Source of the DNA: Ceratotherium simum simum
Lineage: Eukaryota > Chordata > Mammalia > Perissodactyla > Rhinocerotidae
Direction: 5' to 3'
NCBI RefSeq assembly: GCF_000283155.1
Contig: NW_004454193.1
Coordinates: forward strand, 11,437,561 to 11,501,560
Length of the DNA: 64,000 nt
In this document: positions 22,736 to 33,985 of the stretch, piece after piece
How the letters are laid out: the number at the start of each line of letters is the position of its first letter
Numbering within the stretch: the first letter of the stretch is position 1
Program-made: the position numbers and the translations under genes
Notes under the pieces: model-generated
Seen by the model: the letters and a program-made list of their open reading frames with translations, nothing else
Told to the model about the DNA's origin: nothing
The model's database searches: none

Positions 22736-24439
22736 GAAGAGAACTAAGAAAAAAAACTAAGTTGCTAAGGAGGTAAAAAAGGAAAACATATATTAAATCA
22801 TTTAGCATAGTGCTTATCAAATATATAATAGAATTCATTTATATTTTATGTCCTCCTCTTTTTTTCTTCTTTATTCCCTTCCATTCTTCCTATGTCCCTT
22901 CTACTTCTCTTCTTTCTGCCCACATTGGGAAAGAGGAAAAAAATACATCATAATTTTCAACATCAACTGTTTACAGCATTTGATAGCTTAAAAAGAAAAT
23001 CCAAAAAAGATCTTTTGGAAAGTTTGCAGATAACGGAAAGGTAGTATTTAAGTGACAAAGTTCACTTATGGTCTGTCAAATATAGTCCTTATAATATATT
23101 CAGTGCAAGAAAATAAATGACATGTGACATAAGGAATAGAGACACACTTACCCCTGGAACACAGGGAAGAAGCAGATTTGTGAGGAGGCTGCTAATGACT
23201 GCAGTCAGTTGCCTGCAAATCATAATGGCCGAGGTCAGCAGTGAAATAACGATCAAAGTACTAACCTGGAGAGACTTCAAGTATGAAAGAGCAAGGTTGA
23301 AGTACACTTATCACCGTGGTGGTGCCCATCAAAAGGGAATGTTCTCAGCATGTGACCTGAGCACCCCCACTGGCCAAAACCAGATTTTTACTAGTATGAA
23401 ACAATAATAATCAAAGATCATTTTGTATTTCACCCTAATGTTCTCTCATTCTCAAAAGTATATTAGTTATTCACAACGTTATGATTAAAGAAATTTTTTG
23501 TTAAATTTCCCTCTACCCCAAACCCTCTCCTGCAAAGGCAGTGAGCACATGATGAATTTAAATTAGCCTTTATTAAAGCATTATGTCTGGACTCTGGGGG
23601 CTTTCATTTTGCATAAAAGGCCAAAAATGACATATATTCCTTCTTAAAAGAATAAGCTCTAAAGTCTGTTAACCTTAACTTCAATTTTAGTGCAGTATTT
23701 TACAACATAAAACACGACTCGAAGAAAATGTCATGCTGTTGCGAAACATACACCCCGAAAATAAAATGACCCTTCCAGACTTTGGATGGCATTTTTAGGA
23801 AATGTTTAATTTGGTTTATAAGTCAGCTTTCTGAGTTGAAGTGAAGCTTCAAGGTTTCTAGAGTTGCCTCTCAATTCTCAAAAATAGTATATTAATGATG
23901 GTGTATGTGAAGCCAAACTTAATATTGGCTCAAGCTGAAGCAACTAACATTTTATCTTAGTGAGAATTATTCTAATCTAAATTAATGTTATCTTTTATGC
24001 CATAGTGGTAGACTCTTACTATCTAAAAAGTATATAAACAAAGGTATTTTACTGTTCTAGAATGAAGAATTCCAACCATTCTACCCAATGTTTGAATATT
24101 CTCTGTTATAGCACTAAATTGTGGTTGCCCACTCTCTGTTTGAATATCTCCAATGGCAGGGGAGGCTAAGACATTCTCTACTTTGGTGGTATAAATTTAC
24201 TGTTAAAAAAAAATTCTTTCTCACCTTGGGATCTCTGTAATTCCCATGTAAGATGGTAGTTAAGGGCACAATCTTTGGATTAGTGGTGGCCCAATAAATA
24301 ATGAACAACCCTAACTGACTCTTGGAGAAGGGCTGATTTGCAGCATTTGTGGTGTAAATACTTCCCTCATGGATAATTTTAGGCTACAGGCATGATGTTG
24401 CTGAGTGCAGAATTGGGAAGATGCGGATACAATCAGTTC
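22736..24439. other. mostly unique DNA; possible L2 trace at 23140-23290
   Basis: Contains a pyrimidine-rich tract (22850-22925). 'GAGGAGGCTGCTAATGACTG' and 'AATGGCCGAGGTCAGCAGTG' recall antisense L2, weakly. The 96-codon ORF at 23117-23407 overlaps this trace and is probably chance. Confidence 0.4.
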
Positions 24440-24665
24440 TTGGGAGCCATTAGGAGTTGTCTCCAGCACATCACTGGTTAAATCTCAACTCTACTATCCA
24501 GAAACTGTTATTTGCATTAATTAGTTTAATATTTTTGTGCTTTACTTTTCTCAAACATAAAGTGATATAAAAGAACACCTATATCACATGTTGAGAATTA
24601 AATGCTCTGAATCACCCAGCACAGAGTAGATGATATATACATACTCATCATCATCATTAATATTT
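24440..24665 (+). repeat. MIR SINE, sense
   Basis: 'ACTTTTCTCAAACATAAAGTG', 'ATGTTGAGAATTAAATGCTC', 'CACCCAGCACAGAGTAGATG' and terminal 'ATCATCATCATTAATATT' follow MIR order. Confidence 0.65.
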
Positions 24666-24959
24666 TACTCGTCTGCTGATGCTTAAAACAGAATACTTCA
24701 GATCCTCCTTCTACTTCATGGTCATGCAAATATTTGAACCCAGATATTATCCTCCCTGTAGGTCATTCCGTCTGAAACATACATCTTATTTAGTTATTTT
24801 TAGTTTTCCTAATGTATATTTCTATGTACGCTTCACATTCCTTAAATTGGCCACTCAACGATTCTACGTTACAGCCTTCCCCGACTCCCCTTAGATGACA
24901 AATTTTAATGATAATACAATCTCTTGCTTCTCCTGATGAAATTGGAGATTGCTCTTTTA

Positions 24960-25207
24960 TTTTTATTTTTTTGATGAAGAAGATTAGCCCTGAGCTAACA
25001 TCTGTTGCCAATTCTCCTTTTTTGCCAAGGAAGATTGACCTTGGCTTAACATTCATGCCCATCTTCCTCTACTTTATATGTGGGACACCAGCCACAGCAT
25101 GGCTTTATAAACAGTGCGTAGGTCCATGCCTGGGATCCCAACCTATGAACCCCGGGCTGCCAAAGCAGAGTGTGCGAATTTAACCACTACACCACCAGGC
25201 TGGCCCC
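24960..25207 (-). mobile_element. ERE SINE, antisense, long-tail form
   Basis: Left T-rich tail, then two tail modules ('AGATTAGCCCTGAGCTAACA' and 'AGATTGACCTTGGCTTAACA'), body, and head 'CACCAGGCTGGCCCC'. TSD TGGAGATTGCTCTTTTA (24943-24959) and TGGAGGTTGCTCTTTTA (25208-25224) match at 16 of 17 positions. Confidence 0.95.
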
Positions 25208-25744
25208 TGGAGGTTGCTCTTTTAACATAGGGTATGAACACAATCTCCACCACTCTCTGTTTCATCTACAATGTTGGCCATGTCACTGATTGCCTTTTTC
25301 TGCTTCGCTTTCACAAATAGATTTGAATTTGCATGATCTGAATTTAGTCCATGTTTGTCTTAATATGAGGCACCTGGAAACAAATATAGCATTCCAGGTG
25401 TGATATAAGGAGGTCAAAGTAAATCAAGACCATCATTGCCTTTGTACTGGACACTGAATTTGTGATGGCAGAACCTAAATTTGCTCATGTTTTACTTTTG
25501 AATGAGGACTTCTGAAAAAAGAAATTTCTCTCCCAGAAGTAATTCTCCTTTTTACCTGAACAATTATTTTTCATATGGATTTTTTTCAATATTCTCCAAG
25601 TTTAGTATAAGATGCTTGAAAATAGAGAATGTTTTTTCTTAACCCAAATTCCTTAAAACACACAAATATCAAAACTAACACAAGAAGAAAAGCTGTGTAT
25701 GTATTAAAGAAATTCTATTTGCAACCAAAAACCATCCCAGGAAG
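25208..25744. other. unique DNA, nothing recognised
   Basis: No repeat or ORF recognised. Confidence 0.5.
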
Positions 25745-26340
25745 ACAGAATTAAAACTTGGATGACTTCATAGGTGAATTCTCTCAGATATTTAAGGAAG
25801 AAACAAAAGCAGTCCTGCCCAATTCTACTTTAAAAAATAGAGGAGAAGCAAACTGTTCCCAACTTTTTTTTATAAGCACAGCACAACAACCCAGATAGTA
25901 AAATTTGAAAAGGACATTATAAGAAAAATAAGATGATAGACTAAAATCGCTCAGGAACATAGATGCAATAATCCTCAATAAATTATCAGTAAATAAATCT
26001 AGGAATGTATTAAAAATGAGTTTATTTCAGGAATTTAAGACTGGTTCCAGATTAGAAAAATCAAATAATCTGTCACAAAATCAACAGAATAAAGAAAAAT
26101 TGTATGATCATCTCAATACAGAAAAAACATTTGACAAAATTCAACATCTCCATTCATGATAACAACTCTCGGCAACTCCGTACAGAAGGAAAATTCCTCA
26201 GTTTGAAAGGGCGTGAGGAAAAACCTACAATTAACATCACACTTAATGATGAAATACAATCTCTGAACTATTGGGAAAAAATGCTGGTACAAATAATTCA
26301 AAGTATCTTTCTGAGGCTGGACAAAAAATAAACATGCAGA
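25745..26340 (+). mobile_element. L1 ORF2 reverse-transcriptase-region fragment
   Basis: 'CTTCATAGGTGAATTCTCTC', 'CTCAGGAACATAGATGCAAT', 'ATGATCATCTCAATACAGAA', 'CATTTGACAAAATTCAACAT' and 'TTAACATCACACTTAATGAT' align in order with the reverse-transcriptase part of L1 ORF2. The frame 26104-26331 keeps IIS followed by TKFNIS-like residues where consensus has MIISIDAEKAFDKIQ. The catalytic region is decayed; both ends of L1 are missing. Confidence 0.85.
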
Positions 26341-26555
26341 TTTAAAGAAATTAAACAATTAGTTTAAAAGAATTAATGCGTACCTAGACAAATGCTTTCA
26401 ATATTTATTATAAGGAAAAAGACAATGTCCTACACTTATTTTGGCAAAATAAGAAAACTACAGCCAGCCTCACACTTCTCCTCTGAAACAGTTAAATCCA
26501 TAAGATAGTAAAGCTACTACCTAAAGAATTTTGTCAGATCAGTTGTATTGGTTTT

Positions 26556-26822
26556 TTTTTTTCAATTTTTTTTTTTATTTTTTATTTTTTGTGAGGAAGA
26601 TCAGCCCTGTGCTAACATCTGCGAATCCTCCCCTTGTTTTGCTGAGGAAGACTGGCCCTGGGCTAACATCTGTGCCCATCTTCCTTCACATTATATGGGA
26701 CACCGCCACAGCATGGCTTGCCAAGCTGTGCATTGGTGCACGCCTGGGATCCGAACCGGCAAACCATGGGCCGCTGCAGCGGAGCGTGCGCACTTAACCG
26801 CTTGCACCACCGGGCTGGTCCC
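26556..26822 (-). mobile_element. ERE SINE, antisense, long-tail form
   Basis: T-rich left end, two tail modules, B-box complement 'GGGATCCGAACC', head 'CACCGGGCTGGTCCC'. TSD TGTATTGGTTTT (26544-26555) and TGTACTGGCTTT (26823-26834), 10 of 12 identical. A 126-codon plus-strand ORF here is a by-product of the SINE. Confidence 0.94.
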
Positions 26823-26834
26823 TGTACTGGCTTT

Positions 26835-27626
26835 AAATAAGGCATTCTTTCTGTTAAAGTTAAGAGAAAAGAGAAGGTTCTTTGAAATATACAGAATTGC
26901 TTTAGAAAAGGACGATAGAGCAATTTAATATAGAAAGGATATCTTGCTTTGATTTTTGGCTTGAGTTTTCATTAGAAAATATTTACTTATAACCAAATCT
27001 GGATAGGAGTGTCATTTATATAGAATTACCATATTTGCAAGCATAAAGGTCAATTTTGCATAATAACTACACTTAAGCTTTAGAATCAGACGCTTGTCAT
27101 TTAGATACGGCTCCTATGTGGATTTGCTGACTTATTTCCATCTTTTGACTTGGGCATTGAAAATAAGCATATCAGCCAGGAGTGGTTTTGATGAGGAGCT
27201 GTATTCTCAGCAAGCATACGTATGCATTTCTCCCAAAAAATGATTCATTCATTGTTTTGTATCAATAATAATTTGTTTACTTGATGAGACTCAAGGTTCT
27301 TCTTCTAATTATTTAAGCTCACAACACTATATCTAACTAGTTTCTCCCTACTGGTCTCCTTTTCTCTAACATCCCTCACATACATCACCTTCAGAAGCCC
27401 TCTATGACTCTTTATCTGTCATTTGGGTAATATATATTTTTTATATTATACACAAAATACAAATTCTTTGAAGAAAATTTATATAATATCAAAAATGTAG
27501 AAAGAAGAACAAAGTAAATATATATATCCTGGCATCCAGAAATGTACAAAATAAATCAAAATAAAACTTTAAAATTTATAGCGTGTTCATGCCATATATT
27601 TTTTTCTCATTGATTATGGAATTACA
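26835..27626. other. mostly unique DNA; weak L2-like stretch near 27300-27420
   Basis: 'CTACTGGTCTCCTTTTCTCT' and 'CAGAAGCCCTCTATGACTCT' resemble an interior L2 3' segment, but the match is loose. Confidence 0.4.
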
Positions 27627-27642
27627 TGAAACTACTATTCTT

Positions 27643-27835
27643 TTTTTTTTTTTTTTTTTGGCTAAGGAAGATTCGCCCTGAGCTAACATCTGCGCCAATC
27701 TTCCTCTATTTGGTATGTGGGTCGCTGCCACAACGTGGCTGCCAATGAGTGGTGTAGGTCTGCGTCCGGGAACCAAACCCTGGCCACAAAAGCAGAGCAC
27801 ACTGAACTTAACCACTAGGCCATGGGGCCAACCCC
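27643..27835 (-). mobile_element. ERE SINE with perfect 16-bp TSD
   Basis: Poly(T) left end, 'AGGAAGATTCGCCCTGAGCT', 'GTCGCTGCCACAACGTGGCT', head 'CCATGGGGCCAACCCC'. TSD TGAAACTACTATTCTT at 27627-27642 and 27836-27851, identical. Confidence 0.95.
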
Positions 27836-27884
27836 TGAAACTACTATTCTTAACACATATAGCAATATTTCCAAATATTTCTCC

Positions 27885-28215
27885 AGCTTAATACTTCTTG
27901 TTCCACCTAGCTCTTCCCTACACTCCACCTACACATTTCCCTAAATATGTAAGTTATTTCTTATCACCAAATCTTTGCATATGATATTACCCCTATGTAC
28001 TCTATTCCTCATTTGCCCACTGAGCACGGCATAAATTTCATTAGGATCACCTTGCCTATCTTATTAAACTTTTGTGTAATCATTTTCAGTTAACTTATCT
28101 TGTTTCTCCAACTGTAATTCAAGCATCTGAAGAATAGAGGCTATCAACCTTCCTAAACAATACCCAAGACAGAGGCTTGGCACATGGAAGATACGCTAAT
28201 CAACTTGCATTAAAA
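27885..28215 (+). repeat. L2 LINE 3' end, sense
   Basis: 'TTGCATATGATATTACCCCT', 'AAATTTCATTAGGATCACCT', 'CTGTAATTCAAGCATCTGAA', 'GGCTTGGCACATGGAAGATA' follow the L2 3' region. Old. Confidence 0.65.
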
Positions 28216-28829
28216 GATAAGTGAAGAGGATTTGACTCAAATATAGGAAATAAAACCTATCACACTAAGTCTGACAAAAATAAATAAAACCTATACACAA
28301 GTTTAAATCTGTCCACCAAAGCCCTATTCCCATTACATTTTATATCCTGGCTTATGAGAAGCTTTTGCATATTTCTGTGAGAGCTGGCATCACATCACGG
28401 ACTGTGATCCCCATGAGATGGAAGATTGAGAATAATTCATTTTTTTTTCAAATAGGGTGCTGTCAGAGAATGCCCATCTGAGCATCAGACGATTGAGATG
28501 AGTTTCTTATTTAGTATTTGTCTTACGTATCTCTTCCTCCCTCTCATCTATATTGGATATCCAATTTTGAAGAAGGTGTAGAATCCTACAGCCCCTTCTA
28601 CCACGAATAGGTATCACAAATTCTGTAAGAAACTTCATCTAGAGAATAGAGCTCTAAGAGGCCAAAAACAGTAAAGAAGATTCTATTTGAAATTACATAG
28701 ACACGGTCTTTCACGCCTCTGGGCCTTGCTGAGGGTGACTCTGTTATGCTATTTTTTACTGGGTATACAGTTTTGCATTAGACCTTTGCTAATTGCCTCC
28801 TTCTATCACCCAACCCTCAACTCACATGA
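28216..28829. other. unique DNA, nothing recognised
   Basis: No repeat or ORF recognised. Confidence 0.5.
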
Positions 28830-29045
28830 ATAGGTGAATCCTCTTCCCTATGTTCCCAAAGCATCACTTGTGGGCTTTTGCCAAACCACTCGTCACATGG
28901 TACTGCAGTTGTCATTTCTGTTTCCTTGTCGGTCTGCCTCTGTGAATTCTTTATGAAGATGGATGTGCCTTGCTCAGCTCTCTATCTCTAGCATCTCACG
29001 CTGTGTCTGGAGCATAGTGGACACTCCAGTCCCCATATCTCCTTT
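28830..29045 (+). repeat. L2 LINE 3' end, sense
   Basis: 'CACTTGTGGGCTTTTGCCAA', 'TGTGAATTCTTTATGAAGAT', 'CTCTATCTCTAGCATCTCAC' and 'GTCTGGAGCATAGTGGACAC' follow L2 3' order (…CTGTATCCCCAGCGCC…GGCACATAGTAGGC). Confidence 0.65.
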
Positions 29046-29364
29046 TTTACTTATTCCCTCAGCAAACATTTTCTGACTGGACTTCTTCCAGGGAAGAGTG
29101 AAATCTAATCACAGTTCATTTAAGTCAAAGTTACCAGACCTACCGCTGTGGCGGGAAGGCCCTGACACAGCTGAGTAAGTTGACAGAAAGACCTTGTGAC
29201 TTCGTCAGCTCACCCTTCTGCCTGCCATTTCCCATTTCAAGAGGAGTTAGATGGTTGATATTCTATCTTGATGCTGGGATTTAAAGAAAACCCATCCATA
29301 TGATGAAGGATTTTTCTCCTGGAAGGAAAATCAGTATTACAAAAACCCTCATTAAATCAAGCTA
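29046..29364. other. unique DNA, nothing recognised
   Basis: No repeat or ORF recognised. Confidence 0.5.
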
Positions 29365-29505
29365 ACCAATTCTGTTACTAACCAACTATATGCTTTGAGC
29401 TAGGCCACTTTCCACTGGGTCTCAGTTTTCTCATTTGCGAAAGAAAGGTTTGAACTAAGCATCTTCTCATCCCCTTTCAGCACTAATTTCCTATGACACA
29501 GGGCA
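29365..29505 (+). repeat. MIR-type remnant, sense
   Basis: 'CTGTTACTAACCAACTATAT', 'TGGGTCTCAGTTTTCTCATT' and 'TGCGAAAGAAAGG' follow the MIR core. Confidence 0.6.
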
Positions 29506-29719
29506 AGTAAATTGCTTACACAGTATATACATGATTACTTCTTTCAAAGTTAGAGATACATATTGTAATAAATAATATCTTGACTTAGTGTTATAGTTTC
29601 TCCCCACCCTCTTTTTAAAATTCTCTTGAGTTTTCAAATATAATTAGAGCTACATTTTCTCTTTACCATCACAAAATCACTACAAAGTAGAAAAGAGACT
29701 TTTTCATTCATGCGTGTTT

Positions 29720-29830
29720 TCATTTTCATTTACTCAGCAATTACTCATTGATCACCTACTATGTACCAGGAACTGTGTTAGACACCAAAAATATAAAAAC
29801 AATGGAAAGTCAAGTCAGTGAGCTCCATTT
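29720..29830 (-). repeat. L2 3'-end remnant, antisense
   Basis: 'ATTACTCATTGATCACCTAC', 'TATGTACCAGGAACTGTGTT' and 'AGACACCAAAAATATAAAAA' follow the antisense L2 terminus. An antisense MIR-like scrap may follow at 29835-29900. Confidence 0.65.
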
Positions 29831-30519
29831 AATAAATGCTGAAATCAAATGATTAGCCAGGACTAGAGCCTCGGAGTACCAAACCTGATCTCCTTCTGTA
29901 AGTCAACCAACAAGTGCAACCATTATTATTCCATAAAACTTTGAAGTTCCTCTCATCTCTGGGTTCTGCTTTGGAAGTCAAAATTAAAGAAAAAAAAAAT
30001 CTAGGTATTTTTAAAGATGATGCTTAGCCAGAAATATATGTACTCATCTGAAAATTTGGCCTGAGAACAGATTCCACTTGGAAAATGGTTCTGCTCCCCC
30101 ATTGCCAAAAGAGCCTCATAGCAGGAACGTGACCCCAGCAAGAGAGATACTGAGTATGTGTGAGTGAAATCACTAGGGGGTTGGTGTGAAACAGCTGTGT
30201 GATTAAGGAGCCAAACTTTTAAGTAAAAAATAGAATTAATGGGAGAGTTAGCCTAGTTGAAAAGAAATTGAAAATGAAATATGTAACAGTCTTGATTTTC
30301 TTTTGTAAATGCTGGAAAGTGAACATATTCCACCTGGTGTGAGGGCAAAATACCAGTGTTGTTAGCAGTGGCATGGATTCTGCTTGTGTTTTGCTCCAGG
30401 GAGAAACAGAAGATAGAATTTTGCCTTATCCTTTCTTTCTTACCTCTTCTTATTCTTTCCTGCCTTTTCATCTCCTTCCATCCTGTTGCATCTCTTCTCT
30501 TCTATTCATGTTTCATTTC
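29831..30519. other. unique DNA, nothing recognised
   Basis: Apart from the possible MIR scrap at its start, no feature is recognised. Confidence 0.45.
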
Positions 30520-30660
30520 AAGAAATGAGCATTGAGAACCTGTTATTTCCAGACCTCATGTTAGGCATATAGAATAGATGTATAATAGTGAATCAGAAGA
30601 AGACCCTGTTCTGAAGAATATTATGATCCTTAGGGGAGATAAGACATTCATATACGTGTG
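30520..30660 (-). repeat. L2 3'-end remnant, antisense
   Basis: 'TGAGCATTGAGAACCTGTTA', 'TTCCAGACCTCATGTTAGGC', 'ATAATAGTGAATCAGAAGAA' and 'GACCCTGTTCTGAAGAATAT' follow the antisense L2 terminus. Confidence 0.65.
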
Positions 30661-30710
30661 ACCTGGATATAACTACGGTTCCTCACGGCCCAGTTTTTGT
30701 TGACTATATG

Positions 30711-30871
30711 CAGTTGACCCTTGGAATTCGTAGGGGATTGGTTCCAGGAACCCCCGCAGATAGCAAAATCACAGATGCTCAAGTCCCTTATGCAAAATGG
30801 TGTAGCACGATAAATACAGTTGGTCCTTCGTACCTACAGATGCAAAACTTGTGGATATGGAGGGCTGGCTG
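30711..30871. mobile_element. short Tigger-type (pogo) MITE
   Basis: 161 bp with both ends of a Tigger element: left 'CAGTTGACCCTTGG' then 'GGGATTGGTTCCAGGAACCC', right 'TGGATATGGAGGGCTGGCTG'. The interior is deleted and the ends are partly complementary. Right flank is TA, the usual Tigger target; the left flank has decayed to TG. Confidence 0.8.
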
Positions 30872-31354
30872 TATGCAAAAAAAAAAAAAAAATCTTGAGA
30901 TCTAAAAACTGCAAGTCAGTACAAATATTTTAAATAATTTTAATATCCAAAAAGTTATTAGAATTAGTACAAAGATTTACTATGGACAGTCTTAAAAACT
31001 AGTGTGAGTATATGCATTGGGATGGAGTGAGATCTATGCTCAGAACCCACAAAAAGTCTTTTGTATAATTTTCTAGTAAATCTAGCTCTCTCTTTCTCCA
31101 ATCCTTTCTGCTCCCTTCCTTAGTGCTATGCTCATCAATTTCTTCCTTTCTCCTTCCATTCTGGTTGTGGCCACTAGGAATTCTTTCCCCACTCACTAGC
31201 CATATCAAATTGTTTTAGGATCATCAAACATCTTAACACTCCAGATTCTCAAGGAGAAAATGATCTTAGACAATCCATTATTTTCTCTCTCATTGCTTTT
31301 TCTGTGAGAATTTGCATTAATTTCCATTGACTAAAATTCTCCATTTGATCAGCA
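30872..31354. other. unique DNA, nothing recognised
   Basis: A-run at 30878-30891. No feature recognised. Confidence 0.45.
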
Positions 31355-31650
31355 CACATTTGGTCCTGTCCAAAACGTCCATAAGATATTTGGTCTGTGC
31401 CAAAAGGTCCTTGTTATATGATTCTGTCTAAAACATGTATTAAACATTTGGTCCATAAGACATGTGGTCCTGTTCAAAACGTCCATCAGATATTGGGTCC
31501 ACACCAAAATGTCCTTGATATTTGGTCCTGCCCAAAATCATTCAACATGGACCAAATATTCCCATGGATGTTTTGAACAGGACCAAATGTCAAGGACCTT
31601 TTGGCATGGAGCAAATGTCTTATGGATGTTTTGGATAGGATCAAATGTCC
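31355..31650. repeat. fold-back array of ~28-bp units, unidentified
   Basis: Left part: about seven degenerate head-to-tail units of ~28 bp alternating two types, 'ATTTGGTCCTGTCCAAAACG' and 'ATTTGGTCTGTGCCAAAAGG'. Right part (from ~31545): about three units in the opposite orientation, 'GGATGTTTTGAACAGGACCA' and 'AAGGACCTTTTGGCATGGAG'. The outermost ~32 bp of the two arms match at about 28 positions, so the block is a large imperfect hairpin. I do not recognise the family; a non-autonomous DNA transposon with repetitive termini is the best guess. Confidence 0.8.
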
Positions 31651-32164
31651 TGCAAGTCTCCACTTTCTTATTTCTTGATATCTTTTATTATATTTATATT
31701 TCAATGTGTTAGAGAAGGAAGAGATCATGAATGGCAGTGGTCGCTAATGGTTTGCACGTGTAGATGACCTTGGAGATTGGAGGAGACCCTGAAAAGGGCA
31801 AGGAGAAGACAGCAAAGGAGAATTTGTCAATGCTTAACTTTTTATTTTATGGAAACCTTATTGAATTCTATAGTGAACTACTATTGGATAATATGACCTT
31901 GAGTGTTATTTTCTGGCAATAACCTTCACCACTTCAGAGAATCAGACATGTGAAGTACATATGGAGAGAGAGAGATAAAAAGAGAATCTTGACGGTACCT
32001 AAGCCCTCATTACACATACCTCAAAGGCCCAGCCATTCATGCTGTGGAACAAATTCATTTCACCACAAAAATGTTCCCCTTTTTGTTTAAGAGGATACAA
32101 TATAAATTTCTGTTACTTTCAGTTCAAAAGCTTTGAACTATTTGAAAATCTTATAGAAAGCCTG
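31651..32164. other. unique DNA, nothing recognised
   Basis: Short (GA)n at about 31964-31976. No repeat family or gene recognised. Confidence 0.45.
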
Positions 32165-32240
32165 ATAGGATGGCATTTTCATCCTAATTTTACGGGTGGT
32201 GAAATTGAGGCTGAGAGAAATCGAAAATTAAAAATACTTT
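32165..32240 (-). repeat. MIR scrap, antisense
   Basis: 'TTTTCATCCTAATTTTACGG' then 'GTGAAATTGAGGCTGAGAGA' match the antisense MIR core. It ends at the ERE. Confidence 0.5.
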
Positions 32241-32242
32241 GG

Positions 32243-32432
32243 GGGGCTGGCCCAGTGGCATAGTGGTTAAGTTCACACACTCTGCTTTGGCGGCCTGGGG
32301 TTAGGGGGTTTGGATTCCGGGCACAGACCTACACACCGCTCATCAAGCCATGCTGTGGCAGTGTCCCACATACCAAAGAGAGGAAGATTGGCACAGATGT
32401 TAGCTCAGGGACAATCTTCCTCAGCAAAAAAA
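32243..32432 (+). mobile_element. ERE SINE, sense
   Basis: Head 'GGCTGGCCCAGTGGCATAGT', 'GTTAAGTTCACACACTCTGC', 'CATCAAGCCATGCTGTGGCA', tail 'TTAGCTCAGGGACAATCTTC' and poly(A). Flanks AAAAATACTTTGG and AAAAATGGTTTGG are a probable TSD (11 of 13). Confidence 0.94.
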
Positions 32433-32526
32433 AAATGGTTTGGAAATATGCATTCTGAGGATGTTGTTGTATGCATAAATGATAGGTGCAGAATTTGTTC
32501 AAGGAAAATACATCTTCCTGCAGTCT

Positions 32527-32630
32527 AGAGTGTGTCTCTGTGTCTGTGTGTGTGTAAGTGTGTATGTGTTTGTGCATTTCTATGTGATTGCATCTCTATG
32601 CCCCTTTGTGTGTGTGTGCGCATGTGTGAT
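32527..32630. repeat. TG-rich degenerate microsatellite
   Basis: About 100 bp of interrupted (TG)n/(TC)n including 'TGTGTCTGTGTGTGTGTAAG' and 'TTTGTGTGTGTGTGCGCATG'. Purine-pyrimidine alternation is strong in two blocks. Confidence 0.85.
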
Positions 32631-33789
32631 GAAAAGATGAGAACGAAAAATGAGAAGGGGAGGGGATGATGGACAATTTGGAGCAGAGGAAATAAAAGCT
32701 TCGTGTGAATAATGCAAATCTTGGGCTTGACAAAAAGAAAAAAACAAAAGAAATCTGTAAGTCATTGTAAAGGTGTTAGTGATGTCCTTATTTTCCAAAT
32801 CACTTGATCTTCGTGTTACTTCTTTTTACCCATCTTTCAAGTACCCCGTAACCTGAAAAAATAGACGATAGACTCACTTCTCTCTGTCCCTTCTGACAAA
32901 TGAAGACAGCTCTCAACAAGATAGTAATGGCAGCTCCTCCAAATTATTCTAAAAATACTGCCAGTGTATCAGCCTTTCCCTGAACTGCCTTGTTATCCTA
33001 ATGCAATTATGTAACTTTCTAATCTTTCTGTCAGTGCAGTAGTCAGGAGGCAGGAGAAAAAAAATACTGCGAACCAGAAGGACTGAACATCTAAAGTGGA
33101 GGTGACTGATTAACTGCTGTTTCCGCTTTAATATCCATTTATTAGCTGCTGGCATCTGGACCAATAACTTCTTAAGGTTCCCAAGCTGGTCAACAATTTT
33201 ATATTCAACAAATTCGCTTTAATGCCCACAAATGTTATAGCCATCCTAAGCCAGTTTTCTCCCCGCTTATTCCCTGCTCTAATCATCCTAAGTGTAGCCA
33301 GGGGCAGGCGATGCAGCCACATGTTCAGTGGACACTAAAATGAAGTCTGTCCAGGAAATGAGGAACGGATAGGATGTCATGGGACCTGCATAGAGTCACT
33401 TTGCCGGCTTAGTGTCATCCCTGGGCAGGAGGAACCGGACTGTTCATGGAAATCTGCCTATCTTTCTGTGTGGCTACCTTTTTTTTTTTTCCATTAAGGG
33501 AACTAAAAATTGTAAGCAAAATCACTTGAGGTATAAAATCATAGGATTTTAAAGCTGTAAGGCCCCGAAGAAATGCTATTGCTTTTGCTTCAGTTTTTGA
33601 GATAGAAGAAATGAGGATTTCAGTAGTTAAGTGAGGGAGAGTGGTGTACTGAAAATAACCTGGAGGATACAGACCCAGGAGGCTATCTCTAAGGGGTGGA
33701 TTCAAAATCAACTTGACTTTACTTTTTATCTGCATTTCTTAAATGAGCATGTATCATTCTCTAAATAAGTGTTATTATTTAAATAACAT
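32631..33789. other. unique DNA, possible conserved non-coding stretch
   Basis: No repeat recognised from 32650 to 33460. A T-run lies at 33480-33490. A short 'AAATGAGGATTTCAGTAGTTAAGTGAGG' (shortened) near 33608 may be a SINE-core relic. Confidence 0.4.
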
Positions 33790-33985
33790 AAAGTTTGGGG
33801 ACAGCCAGATCTGAATGTGAGTCTTAACTCTGCCATTAGATGCTGGGTGACATTGGCAGGTTATTTAACCTCTCTGATGCTTGGTATTATCTCCATTTTA
33901 TAAATAAAAACGCTTGTATCCATTTGCAAAAGCTGTATGAGGATTTGACAGAATAAAATACCAAGATAAATAGCCCATGATTAAC
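33790..33985 (+). repeat. MIR SINE, sense
   Basis: 'GTCTTAACTCTGCCATTAGA', 'GGGTGACATTGGCAGGTTAT', 'TTAACCTCTCTGATGCTTGG' and 'AGCTGTATGAGGATTTGACA' follow MIR order. Confidence 0.8.

Noticed and set aside
23117..23407. 96-codon plus-strand ORF considered as an exon
   Set aside because: No recognisable domain or clear splice context, and it overlaps a weak L2-like trace.
26548..26928. 126-codon plus-strand ORF
   Set aside because: It runs through the antisense strand of an ERE SINE. Similar peptides recur at other EREs (24908-25183, 26531-26797), so it is a repeat by-product.
31464..31712. 82-codon ORF with internally similar peptide segments
   Set aside because: The peptide periodicity simply mirrors the ~28-bp DNA repeat, and the opposite strand is equally open.
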